The notes below the pieces were generated by a model. It made no database searches. It had not been told where the DNA came from and saw nothing but the letters and a program-made list of their open reading frames with translations. From contig JAYGXS010000003.1 in NCBI GenBank assembly GCA_036362985.1, positions 62,950,319 to 63,014,318 of the forward strand: 64,000 nt of DNA. The letters run 5' to 3'. The stretch is from Ligula intestinalis (Eukaryota > Platyhelminthes > Cestoda > Diphyllobothriidea > Diphyllobothriidae). Within the stretch, counting starts at the first letter, position 1, and every line of letters starts with the position of its first letter. Positions 1 to 11,300 of the stretch are shown here, in pieces. A program made the position numbers and the translations under genes.

Positions 1-1203
1 ATTTTGCCATCAGAATGTTGTTTTTCCAGCAGGAGCCAAGAGCAGGCGAACAGTGCGGATCTTGTCCAGGGAGTTTGGTGGAATTAGATATGCAAAACCG
101 CTTGGCAATGACAATCGTGAAGTAGACGGCAGGGATAATTCCTGTAAACTAAATCAGTGGTGGCTACGTTATACGAGTCAATAAGCCATTTCTACGGAGG
201 TTGGTAGATTTAACTATTACCAATATGATTTCCAACTCAACACTGATTAGATAATTATAATTTATTTTAAGCATGCTCTCAAAACTGCTTATTCAATGAT
301 AGATTTGGTGAGTCATGACTATTTTTTAGAAAGTTGAGAGTAAAGAAACTTAATAAGCGGCCTTCATTTAGATTCCAAATAAACGTTGCCTATGTACTTG
401 GATGTAAAAACAAAACGGCATTGGTCGGTCCAATATAATTGCATTTTGATTTAGGACAGGACTTTTGAATGCAAATAAATTCCTCGGGGCGTCTAATGAT
501 AAACATAACTGACCATTTTACTCTCTATTCCAGCGTACTGACCTGAAGATGAATGACCGCAAACAACTGTTTGCCAATACGACTTTTAAGGGTAAACAAT
601 TGCTAATTTCGAGAACAATAGGTAAATCGCATCTGCTTTTCAAAACCGCTGATTCAGTCATATCGTGATAAAGTTGTCTTTTTAAAAGAAAACTGTATAG
701 TATCTGAAAACAACTGTTAGAAACCCGTCATTTATCTCGGCATTTACATAATAAGTAGAGAAAAACATGACTAGACCTAGAGTTCAGGTAAACAATACTA
801 CATCTAACCTCTACAAGCGCTTTACACAGAAGTAATTTTTTATAAAGGGTGTTATGGTCATAATATAGGTGATTGAGAAATAGCAATAAACCCGTAGCAT
901 AAATGTGAAAGGTCACTTCGCATAGTCTATACTTGTGTTTTGCTATATACCAGACGTCACATCAAGAACGAAACGAATGGTTTTAGGCAAGAGGACGAAA
1001 ATCACGTGACTTGGAGCGTATGTACTTTATGCTAGTTAGACCGGAATAACGGTCTGAGCAGCATCTTCAGGAAGTTGTTTGACAGTGTACTCGACCACCA
1101 AAAACTACCACGGACCAAAAAGTAAGAAGTACCAGTAGCAAAAGAGGATAGGTAAAGGGTAAAGTGCCATTTGCGCTCAGAAAGCCATGACTACAACTGG
1201 CAG
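1..1203. other. AT-rich stretch, nothing recognised
   Basis: Both strands were read for coding frames and for sequence shared with other parts of the window. Only short frames (under 65 codons) occur, and no repeat or RNA signal was recognised. Confidence 0.5.
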
Positions 1204-1770
1204 AGGCAACAGTAGCTAATGTAGGCCCCCTCATTCATCCCTACTTCCTGCACGTTTTCCTACGAAAACGATGGTTACATGGTTTTATGGGTGGGGAATT
1301 GGGACACGCAGTGGAATATACTTTAATAAATGCAAAATTCATTTTATTTTACTGAATTTAGAATTTTTGCTGCTTTATATCTGCAGATTTTCCTAATCTG
1401 TATTATCATTTTAACTTATTGCGGAAAAACCCGATAATCACATTGCAAGTTTCTTTAATTTCCCGAAAAAAATTGAAATGGTGGTTAGGAAGTCATCTAC
1501 TCCAACTTATCGTTCTGGAGTTACATTACTTCAATGCGCGGCGCGAGGTGCTGCACACACATTCAATTTACATGCGGAACAACTAACTCCCAGCGGCCGT
1601 GGAAAGCACTTTCAACTACATTTTTATCACTTAACACTAACTTCTAAAACTTTTCTGCCCTGCCTATCCCATTTTCCCACCCCCGAAAACTCTAAAACCA
1701 CCGTTTTTGAAGGACAAAATCCTAGGACTAGGGGTCTATGAGTGGGCCTACATAAACTACTTTTGCCGCA
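1204..1770 (+). mobile_element. MITE-like element with long terminal inverted repeats, copy 1
   Basis: The left end reads GTAGCTAATGTAGGCCCC from 1212. The right end (1741-1760) is its imperfect reverse complement, GTGGGCCTACATAAACTAC. Similarity extends a few bases outward on both sides and more than 80 bases inward, including a GTTTTCGTAGGAAAAC-type block. The same structure in the opposite orientation lies at 59070-59655, and internal segments match too: 1330-1480 resembles the reverse complement of 59390-59500. Length is about 550 bp with no transposase, so a non-autonomous TIR DNA transposon is the best reading. An 87-codon open frame inside it (1478-1741) covers part of the terminal repeat and is not considered a gene. 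Target-site duplications were not identified with confidence. Confidence 0.65.
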
Positions 1771-1882
1771 TAGACTTACAGTCGCAGACATCGCTACATC
1801 AGCCTAATCATCGAGTCACGAGCTCATTGTCTTGGCTGTTTAGGCCGAAAGATATTGAAAATCGTTGATGAGCGATCATTAG

Positions 1883-1947
1883 CCGCTAACGGAACTCACT
1901 TGAGGCCCAAGGCAGAGCAGAGCGGGACAAGTGAGTTCCGTTAGCGG
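1883..1947. repeat. Perfect 20-bp inverted repeat (hairpin)
   Basis: CCGCTAACGGAACTCACTTG (1883-1902) is followed after 25 bases by its exact reverse complement (1928-1947). A perfect 20-bp stem surrounded by decayed sequence suggests a recent or selected structure, or a small palindromic insertion. No coding frame is involved. Confidence 0.85.
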
Positions 1948-1980
1948 TGGGTGAACGTTTATCAACGAGCTGCAAGCGGT

Positions 1981-2068
1981 ACAGTTAAAGAGGAGCGAGC
2001 AAACAGTTCGATATAAGTTAGGCTGGCACCTCGACGCGGCAAAATGAGAACGACCTGTGTGGATAAAA
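1981..2068 (+). repeat. Dispersed repeat R3, copy 1
   Basis: About 86 bases starting ACAGTTAAAGAGGAGCGAGC and running through GGCACCTCGACGCGGCAAAA match 4360-4445 at roughly 85% by eye, in the same orientation. No protein similarity was recognised; it is probably a fragment of a longer mobile element. Confidence 0.7.
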
Positions 2069-2513
2069 CTGTAAAACATGCAGGCGGAAAAAAGTGATAG
2101 TGGGAGGGAGAAACTTCCGATGTTAACAAAGGGACGGCCTGCGGTCTGGGAGACATAGAGTAGGGGCAAGTATCATTGGAGGCAATACAAGAGGTTGTGA
2201 ATAAAATTGAAATGAGATGCACGAAACACTAGAAGACAGGGAATTACGAATATGCAAGAAAACCACCTGCCGACCACGCTAAAGCATAATAAAAGTTCAC
2301 ATCAGAATAGTTGAAAAACAACATACTTTCGGGATGTTGATGCGCATCAGTATCATATATGTTGTTAGCATTAACATACAGTACACTCGGGAATTCGTGC
2401 AAAAGTTATGACGAAATTTGGCTTGGTAGAAAAGCATATATTTGGTCACGTAATTTTGATGCTATGAGTAGATTTAATCTTGATAAAGCCTTTTAGTAAG
2501 AAAAACTGCCTTT

Positions 2514-2760
2514 TCAGTTTGGTTTATTGACGGTAATAGGCAATCGTTTTGGTGAAATCATAGGAAGCCCGATGTCGAAAGCATTTCCTATGCTGTCCAG
2601 TAAGATAGAGCCAAACTTTCTAGAACTTTGCATTACGCTATAGGAGAACCCCAAGATAAGTAAGAAAAATGTAAAACACATTGCTTCCAGAACCGGAAAA
2701 GTTATGCGAAGTTGATCAACTGCAAGTGAAGTCAAGTTTGGGGAATCCCATTTATTTTCT
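2514..2760 (-). mobile_element. Possible 3' tail of a CR1-like LINE
   Basis: Read on the minus strand, the last bases (ATTGCCTATTACCGTCAATA, then AACCAAACTG) resemble the terminal bases of the two CR1-like copies (ATTGCCTATTATCCTCACC, then AAATAAACTAAAC) near 6630 and 15660. Only about 40 bases match, and the upstream sequence differs, so this may be a relative from another subfamily or chance. Confidence 0.3.
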
Positions 2761-2769
2761 TCGAAAAGG

Positions 2770-4355
2770 AAACATTTCAGTTTTAAAAGTTATTTCTTGC
2801 TAAACTGTGAAGTTTACGCCACAAAATGCAAGAAAAAGTTTTTCCGCCTCAAAAGTTTTAAAACTAACCAAAACTACCGTGAAGGTGAAGTTAAAAGAAA
2901 ATCTTATTTAATCGATGTAATTTAGAAATATGCTTTTTTGTACACTATGAGTAACGTTTATGCGCAATTTAGAAACGAAGGAGATAGGAGATTAACAATT
3001 TTTGCAATATCTTCGTAAAATTCAGCGATATTTTTTGCATTCACAATCTTTGAACAGAGTGTGGAAGTAATCCACTATAGCGGAACATGCTCCAGTATAA
3101 AAAAAGAAGTGAGTTCTTTCATTTCTAGCCAAATGGGATCATTTAACTTCAGCTAAATTAAAAATAAACATGTAAATATTCCCCATTTTCGGTTTGACAT
3201 CACCTTGGAAAATTTTAAGATGCACAGAGATTGGGCGGCAGAATCTAATCAAACAGCTTTTTAAGGGGGTAACCAATCAAAGATAGTTCTTATTATGAAT
3301 TTTAGGAAAATAAATATCAGACTGCTGTTGCAGCCGTTCTTTTTGCATGACAATGTCTTTCGCTGCTTCGAAGAATTTATAAATATGGCCCACATGGTCA
3401 TCTTAATAAGAGCTTATATTCCAAACTAATTTTTCGTAAATGCTTGTAACATATCTTTTACTCAAACGTTTTGAGATAAACATCGGTGGGTCTATTTTTA
3501 TGGGTCCTACATACGGCAAGACTGACTTGTAGGGTCACCTAAACACCTGTTCTCCCCGCTCGAGTGTCTTATGGAATTGGTGGCTAACAATTTAATCATT
3601 GATTTACAAGTGTAAATTGTAATTGTGTCGAAAGTGACCAAACTATTAGATTGGAGGTCTGAACGATCTTTAAAGGTCCTATTTCCCTTTGGCCTATAAT
3701 TATTAACTACTTTTACATTTAAAGTAGCCCAATTATACATTTTCATTTAAGTTCTGCCAAAATAAGGTATAATGTCCGTCAATAGACATTAGATATCTGA
3801 GCAACAGAAGTTTATGTTGATGTAGTTGATTATATTAAGCTCATGGAAACAGCTGTAAGTGGCTTTAATTTAATATTCGTTTGTCACTTTTAACACAAGT
3901 AAATATTCATTTGGACTTGCTAATCAAGAATTAAATGTTAAACCACCAATTCCGTAAGGCAGGTGCGCGGGGGAGTACCTATTTATGCGGCCCTAAAAAC
4001 AGTTTTGTCTCTTTAGTAAATGAGACAGACATCTGTCCTTAACGGTTTAACAGATAAACGACCCCAGGTGTATTGCACTCTCCAAAAGGAAACCTTTAGT
4101 GAACGAGAAAATCTTTTGCCGAGCTAAATGATCAGTAAATCGCACAATTACAGTTTTTCACTTTGAATTTCTCGCTTATACTGAGATTAAATGATTCCTT
4201 ACAGTTGAAGAAGAGTGAGCAGACCATGATTATACATGAAAGAAGGGGACTAGCAGTCATGTAAAGATGAATAGTGAAATGCCATAGACCGGATCATCCA
4301 GCACACCTACCATGGGGAAAGTTCCAGCCAGGTTCCGTCCGTTCAGCAAAACAAA
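2770..4355. other. AT-rich stretch, nothing recognised
   Basis: No coding frame longer than 80 codons, no recognisable protein motif and no clear repeat match to the rest of the window. Confidence 0.45.
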
Positions 4356-4359
4356 CAAT

Positions 4360-4445
4360 ACAGTTAAAGAAGAGTGAGCAAACAGTTCGACACAAGAAGG
4401 TCTGGCACCTCGACGCAGCAAAATGAGAATGTTTTGTACAGGTGA
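4360..4445 (+). repeat. Dispersed repeat R3, copy 2
   Basis: Same-orientation match to 1981-2068 through ACAGTTAAAGAAGAGTGAGC and GGCACCTCGACGCAGCAAAA. The following 600 bases (4450-5070) are more GC-rich than their surroundings and may belong to the same unidentified element, but no second copy of them was found here. Confidence 0.7.
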
Positions 4446-4449
4446 ACTA

Positions 4450-6115
4450 ATCCTTCGTCTGTGTGCCATCTCCAGGGTCTCCGACCGTTACAATGCAACT
4501 ATCAGACGTGGACTTCACTTATATACAGATGTTATACAATTATTTAACATACTGTCAGCACAGGTACTTATCGCAAGGGGTTAAGTTAATAAGGTAAAAC
4601 CCCGGCAGCTGCGATATTCAGGTCTGTTTCCTTAGGAGAATAGAAGAAGTGGGAGGCTATGTGGTAGAAATAGTTTGTTTTGCACTCAAGGAACAAATAG
4701 TAGGCAGGAGGAAGTCAATCCTCAAATGAGCACAGTCCGTTCTCTGGCAGGGCAGCATTCGTAGTGTCAGAGCGTAGGCATTCATTACAGTCAGACCCTT
4801 TGTGAGTCGGCCTTGGGGGTGATTAGCCGGCCGAATTGAGGTCAGCATATGACTGTGCACGTGTTCTTGACTGCCGCTTCCTAGCGGATTTGCAACATCT
4901 GTGATTGGCTGTCCCAGAGGCCGATGCAAGTGAGCGTTCACGCGTGAGTGTCCACGTGGAGTGAATCATTGTATACTAACTAAAAACCCAGATAGCGTTC
5001 CACTGATATACTTCCGCTACGTGCCACAACTGTAGGGGTCCATCTCATCGGCAGCTGTCTTAAGTATACCCAAATGTTTACATAAAATTTTGGCCTACGT
5101 CTATAAACCTTGAATATACTGATCTACTACAAATTCAAAAATCAATTTCTAAGCTGACAGTGTTGGTTATAATTGAAGTGACAGGTTTCATGCTAACATT
5201 CAGTGAATTAAAACATGAAAGCGAAGCTCTTTTTGTTGGAAAGAAAACACCTTTGTAGGATTTTTGACATGCTTTGCAAAAGAAACGAAATATATTAAGA
5301 AAACATGGCACCAGCGAATCCATCAAAGTGGCTTAAGTTATCATCTGTCACCTATGTTACCAAAATGCTTGAAAATAAAGAGGCCTTTCCATAAATATTT
5401 TACACTACATGACTCAAAAACATATAAAAAGTAGCTTAAGACAAAGATTAAACTTGATGACATTGGAAAGAATATTACCAGTGAAGGTGGTTGACAAAGC
5501 TCATAAGTAGAAACAAATTTTTGATTGTTCAACAACTGGCTGGTTGTGCTTTGTCTTCTGATCACTGTTCAATGAATGTTTAGGCCTAAGGAGCTGTAGA
5601 AAACGCAACACTGTGTTCTTGTTACAACCCGTGCCTGATACTTTTATTTAGAAAGACCGTTGAATAGCCAACCCGGTTCCCAAAACCCGTACGAGAGGAG
5701 AGAGAAAACCAGTCGGCCAGAGAGAGAGAGAGGGAGAGAGAGAGAGAGAGATAGCGTGTACTCAAACAAGGCACTTTAAAGCAAGCCACTCTTTTCACAG
5801 GCTGGGGAGTATTTATTCATTTCGCCCTATTAGCAGGCGTCAGCGGCATCGGACCAATCAGATATGAGGAAAAATCGATAGTCACGGCGCGCTCTCATGA
5901 CAGCGGCGTGAGTTGCACTCGCGGGTCTTTCTGTACGATGAGAACTTGTGGGAATGGACGCATTGCCAACAGTTCTCCCTTTTAAGAAGAAGTAAATGTG
6001 ATTGTTTGGACAAGAAATGGATTCGCCAACGAATTTGGAATTTCCGAAAATATATGTTCGAACTGAAATTGGAAACGTCAGATGAATAAATTGCTTGCTC
6101 CCACAACGGCACCTG
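4450..6115. other. Non-coding stretch with a GA microsatellite
   Basis: No gene recognised. The part up to about 5070 is GC-richer and may be mobile-element sequence continuing from the R3 repeat. A purine tract (AG repeats with one GGG interruption) lies at 5719-5751. Confidence 0.45.
5719..5751 (+). repeat. (AG)n microsatellite
   Basis: An AGAGAG tract of about 33 bases, interrupted once by GGG. Confidence 0.9.
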
Positions 6116-6117
6116 CG

Positions 6118-6485
6118 TCCTCTCAGTTACTTACTGAGACTCGCATTTTCGTTGAGCTGACCCAATTGTGAAAAAATCGAGGCGTTTGGCGGGATGTGAA
6201 CCCGCGCGTCAGAGAAGGCCTCTGCCGGAGGCCAATGCTCTAACGACTAATAATTAAGTCAGCCTAGTGGTCATTCTGGTGGATTATAGACGATTACTTA
6301 TGCAAGTAAAGTTGGGCGGGTAATATCAACCAAAGTGTGATTAAATTCATGGCACAAGGTTGGGTATTTGTAGCGTAGCGGTTAGAGCATTGGCCTCCGG
6401 CAAAGGCCTTCACTCATGCGCGGGTTCAAATCCTACAAAAAGCCTTGATTTCTTTTCATAATTGGGTCAACTCAAATAAAGCAAA
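6118..6485 (+). mobile_element. Composite tRNA-like repeat, copy 1: minus tRNA head, spacer module, plus tRNA head
   Basis: 6181-6248 on the minus strand and 6367-6439 on the plus strand are two tRNA-like units in inverted orientation, separated by a module (6249-6360) containing AGTCAGCCTAGTGGTCATTC. The plus unit is 73 bases long. Its ends pair (TTTGTAG with CTACAAA), it has a perfect 5-bp anticodon-type stem (GGCCT/AGGCC, 6392-6408) with a 7-base loop, and a B-box-like GGTTCAAATCC (6422-6432). The minus unit keeps a better T arm (GCGGG/CCCGC). Outside each unit an AATTGGGTCAACTCAA-like sequence forms matching inverted ends. The same spacer-plus-tRNA order recurs at 57750-58015, so the composite appears to move, or to have been copied, as a unit. 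These are SINE-type relics, not working tRNA genes: the T stem of the plus unit is broken and the base before the anticodon is C instead of U. Confidence 0.7.
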
Positions 6486-6624
6486 TCTGCCAAACCTTCT
6501 AATAACTAGCATTTTCATTTTCATTTTCTTTAACGGCAATGTAACATGGAAACCCCAAATGACATCTGCTGAGGTAAGCAAGCCTTAGGCTGACGCTGTT
6601 ATATAATATTTTAGAATCAGATTT

Positions 6625-8335
6625 CAGTTTAGTTTATTTGGTGAGGATAATAGGCAATGCCTTTGAAAACCCTATTCATCACGTGCACAGCGCTTATAAA
6701 AGTTTACCACTACTAACATAGTTTTGGCAAACAATCAGTAGCATTGTTTGCTACAATGTATGTCTGGTTTTTAGAATTCAGACAGGGAGGGAAGGGACGG
6801 GACGCATGTAATTATTCAAGCGTTGTTTGTGCATCTAAAGGGAAGTGGCCTCCACGACTGACTGTGGAAGTTTGTTCCACTGTTGTATGGCATGTTGCGT
6901 GAAGAATTCAGAGCGGAGTTTTAGCTTGGACATCTTCGTGCGCAGCTTCAATGTGTGCCTACGAAGCGGAGGCGAGAGGTGCCACTGAAACATTGCCTCA
7001 AAACCTAATCCTTTTTCAAGACCGTTTATTTTCTTGTAAACTAAGATAAGATCCCCTCGTTGTTGCCTTTATTGCAGCGGGAATAAATTTAGGCATGTCA
7101 GTCTGTCTATGTAAGTGTGGTTCTTAAGACCTCTTACTAGCTTAGTTGCTTAACGCTGGACTTTCTCCAGATATGTTGTGTCCTTTGCTAGCCATGGCCG
7201 CCATGCCTGCATGCAATACTCTAGGTGTGGTCGAACAAATGTGCCGTACACTCTGCCAATGAGATCTTAATCGGAGGCTAGAAACGCCCTTTTCATAGCG
7301 TGCAGCCCTCCCGTGGCTTTATTTGCAGCTTTGACACATTGTAATGAGGGCTTCAGATTACTCTGTGTCCAAATGCCGAGGTCTTTTTTGCGTAGATGCT
7401 GCGGGAATTCGGTTGTTTTTCAGGAGATATGTCCTGCTGCTCTGAGATATAGGGTAGATTGTTGGACGCATTTGGAGGACGGCACACTTTTACACATTGA
7501 AATCCAGCAGCCATCTCTCGGATCACGTCTGCAGTTCGTAAAGATTATTTTGCAGAGCCTCTCGGTCGCTTGGGCGCTTAATGACCTGCCAGAGCTAAAA
7601 GTCATCGGCGAACATGATTTTATCGCCGTCCAGTTCTTAAAGGCTGTCAATTACATAGAGAATGAAGAGAAGGGGACCGAGAACGGAGCCTTGAGGAACC
7701 CCACTAACTGCGTCAACCCAGTCCGATATATTCTCCCCGATGCAAACGCGTTGTTTTCGACCGACTAAAAATGACCTGATCCAGTCCAAAATTTTATCCT
7801 TGATGCCAAGAACGCTCAGTATATGTAAAAGGCATTGATGGGGCATGCTGTCAAAGGCTTTGGAGAAATCGATGTACACTACGTTCACTTCGAAGCCTCA
7901 CTTGAAGTTAGTAAATGTGAAAGGCAAAAGTTCCCTCGTCGAAAACCCTGTTGGAAATTTTGTATGATGTCATTTTTTAATCGCAAAATCTTTGTATGGC
8001 CTGCTTGACAAGGACCTCCATCATTTTGCAGGAAAGGCATATCAAGCTACTGGACCGAAAGCTGTTTGCTGACCTCTTGCTATCACTTTTATATAACGGT
8101 ACGATTTTGGCCGTCTTCCACTGCAAAAACAAGTCCCCTGTTCTCATGGAAAGCTCGAATAGAGATGAAAGAGGCACCAGTAGCTCGGTCAACAATTCTT
8201 TGAGTATCAGTCCAGGGACCCCGTCCGGTCCAGGAGACTTGTCTGGTTTGATGTGACTGAGGACATGTCTTACGTCTGCAACAGAATAGGTAACAGTTTC
8301 AATAACGGCTGTATCTTCGCCCCACTTCAATAGCA
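6625..8335 (-). mobile_element. 5'-truncated CR1-like LINE, copy 1
   Basis: On the minus strand this is homologous along its whole length to 13950-15680 on the plus strand. Similarity stops abruptly near 8335 (5' truncation) and at the shared 3' end ATTATCCTCACCAAATAAAC. Past the 3' end the two flanks differ, so the two copies are separate insertions rather than an inverted segmental duplication. The 3' UTR runs from about 6777 down to 6625. Truncation at the 5' end is typical of target-primed reverse transcription. Confidence 0.9.
6778..8330 (-). pseudogene. Reverse transcriptase pseudogene of CR1-like LINE copy 1
   Basis: The minus strand reads the conserved order of a non-LTR reverse transcriptase: the SPGPDGVPGLILKE block, DFSKAFDSMPH (motif A region), SGVPQGSVLGPLLFILYV (motif B) and FADD (motif C, around 7615). 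The C-terminal LINE domain follows, ending at a stop near 6778. The frame is broken: a TAA sits just after the ILYV...DSL block and a TAG directly after FADDF, besides frameshifts. Both of those stops are also present at the matching places in the plus-strand copy at 14650-14710. The polymerase would have copied the LINE RNA at the nicked target; this copy cannot make it. Confidence 0.9.
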
Positions 8336-11300
8336 TGTAAAAGTCCGGCTTTTCCATGAAATCTTCTTGTAGTATTTTATTTTTTTTCAAATTCAACTGT
8401 TTATAAGCCTTCAAAAGTATGATCCCAAATACCTTCCAAATAAAGAAATAAATTCTGCAGGTGCTGAGAAGATGGAATTTTAAAGGAATTATACTTCCTT
8501 TTTTCGCTGTTAGACGCTTGAATACCAATTTGTATTTAATATGCACCACGATGATTGAAGTTCCATAACGTCCAATGTCAGGAATCCAAATTTTCTAGTA
8601 GATATTTTAACTGCATCGGTCTAATAGGGTGTTGATACAACGCAAATGAAACTGCTTTGAATGTAGAAATATTTTAATTTACCTTGAGATAAAGCTTCCG
8701 CGCGTTTTCTTCATCTCAACCGACTGTGGCACATTTACTGTTACGTCAAATGGTTTTACGACATTGCATGAAAGCCGAAAATGTCGGATGTAATAAAAGA
8801 AGTTCCCATGGAAGGTGCAAAGACACTTTTGAAGACGCTAGGAAAACTGGAATGCACGCAGAAACGGGTGATTTTTTGATTTATTTAGCGTAGAAATAAC
8901 GGAAAAATTATAGTACTGCATACACTTTGACGTAACTCAATACATACAGAAACTCCTGCCCTGGTTTATTGATAGATCTAAAATTAAATCTAATGCGAAT
9001 TAATGCGAAATTTCAACGCAGATAAATTACTGTTACCTTGGTAACGGTGGAAACGTTGATGGGAACCTGTTTTGATATTTTGTGAAGCATAAAACTGCGC
9101 AAGTGCAAATAAAATATTGTATATGCCATAGCGCGGGATAGTCACAGTTACCAGGACCTGCGACCATTTTCCGTTTGTTTTATGTACTTAGTGGGTACCA
9201 TAGACTGCTACTGTGCCGTGGGATTCCCAAGAACACGTTTTATAACTCAGTGAAGTCCACAAAAATGTACCGTAAGGCAAGAGGCCGGAGAAATCTATAT
9301 TATTTTATCGTTGAATTGTTCGAAATATTCGAACGTGACGCATAAATAAAGTAATTTTATGGAAGGGGCACGCAAATTACTTGGTAGGAGAATAAAATTT
9401 ACGACATTTTTTTAAAAAATCCAAAGCTTTCTCGGATGATCGTTTGTATTTCGATGATAAGCGCCGTAAGGAATTGCATTGTTTGAGAAAAAAGCTTTCT
9501 GTTTAACCTCGAAAAAAGATCGGAGTAAGAGAATTAGCAAACAAGAAATAGGTGTTTGCAAAGAGAAGTCAGACATGTAAGCGGAATTATTCACAATTTG
9601 TTAGCATTAAAAGGCTTGTGTGAAATGATACTTTTCCATCAAACTGTTCGGTGGCCGTTTTTAATTTCACTTGAAAGATAATGCAAAACGGCAACCAAAA
9701 CATAAACCCTGTTGAAGGAAAAACATAACCAAAATAAGAGGGAAATAAGAGTTTGATTCCTAAAGTGAGGTTCTTAATAAACATCAGTTTTCTACCAAAA
9801 TTTTTCAAAGGTGCTGAATTGAGGGCTTTGTGGGTGAAATATCCTGAAAATGGTCTTGCGAACAGAGAATAAAGCAATCAGAACTGAGGAGCATTCTCAA
9901 AGAAAATTTCTGACAGATAAAGGAAAATTGATAAGGTGATTTTCTGGACCTTACAGAATACAAAGGATGCGTAACGATTAAGGTATGTCAAAGAGAAACC
10001 CAGGAGAGGTGGCATTTTTCTGCAATCAAGAATTATAATATCATCCTTTAGGCACATCAACTGACCTGCAGTCATGCAGCATAGAAAACCCACGTATACT
10101 ATTGATTCAGATCTAATTTTAACGCAAAAATTTGAAATAGACGCGCTCAATATAATCCCAAAACGGATAAGCAACACTAACACGATGGAGGCAAATAATA
10201 AGGGCAAAAAAATGAAAAAAAGCATCCAAAAGTTATCTAGGAAATAAGAAAAAACCGTCAATGGGGCCGGAAAGCAACAACCTTATCAACTATACGCCCC
10301 ATAGGAAGGTCTATCATGCAAACAGCTCAAATAACAAGTTTCTTTGGATATATTTTTGTACGTTTAGGATTTATATTTTCGACATGTTCTTTTTCTGTTC
10401 TTGCAAAACATTTCCCTACTTTTGAAATACGCCAACTGACCTTATGCGTTTCAAGAACGGAAAAATCAATTTATACTACTGCAGTCTATCTGTTGGCAGC
10501 AAGAGCATATTTCGCAGTGGTTGACGGCTTTCAGCCCTAATATGCACTTACAATTTCGGTCTATGTCTATGGAACTTATACATACATATATATTCCACGA
10601 ACAGAAATTAATTTCTCAGGAGTTTAAAAAACTGAACAGCAAATTTATTTTGTTTTTTAACATTATTTCGAGAAGTCTGCGTCTCGCAAAGCCTTCAATC
10701 ACAGCATGATTTACCATTAAAATGTGTTAAAGCAAATAGTAGCTGCAGATTACCGTAATGCTTAAGTAGTTCTACTTCCGTTGAGTTTACCGCAAACGAT
10801 GAGCCCAAAAAATTACCGAAATCAATTTCGTTTCTGCTGAGTTTGGTGTATTGACCAACTCTTCAACATAATATAATATGGGTATTTAGTGGCCATATTT
10901 GGTGCTCAGATGGAAAGATTCTCACTCAGGAAACTGACCACACAGTAGCAAACTTTGTCAGATGAAAATAGGCGTCCCTAGATGAATATGGCTTCCTCTC
11001 CTTTCAGTCCGCCTTAACAGTTACGATGAACGTCTACTGTGCCCACCAGGGTGATAACAGTACCCATATGTTATATATCCTCATATATAAGTAAGCAGCG
11101 GCATGTCGACTGTGGTATTCTGAAAGGCTAACCTCCGATGTGAGCCAGTAAATATGCATAGTAATTCAATTAGCACTCATTGTACAGTGAGAGTGTAGAA
11201 TAAAATCTGTATTTCAAGTATGCGTTTTTCCTGTGCGCAGTCAGAACTTACTTATGCAGTTGACCAGTCAGCTGAAAACAATTGCGAAATCCAGCTACCC

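Noticed and set aside
1478..1741. 87-codon frame
   Set aside because: It spans the body and right terminal repeat of the MITE-like element and is not kept in the second copy.
6367..6439. A functional tRNA gene
   Set aside because: The ends and anticodon stem pair, but the T stem is broken, the base before the anticodon is C, and the unit recurs inside a dispersed repeat, so it is a SINE-type relic.
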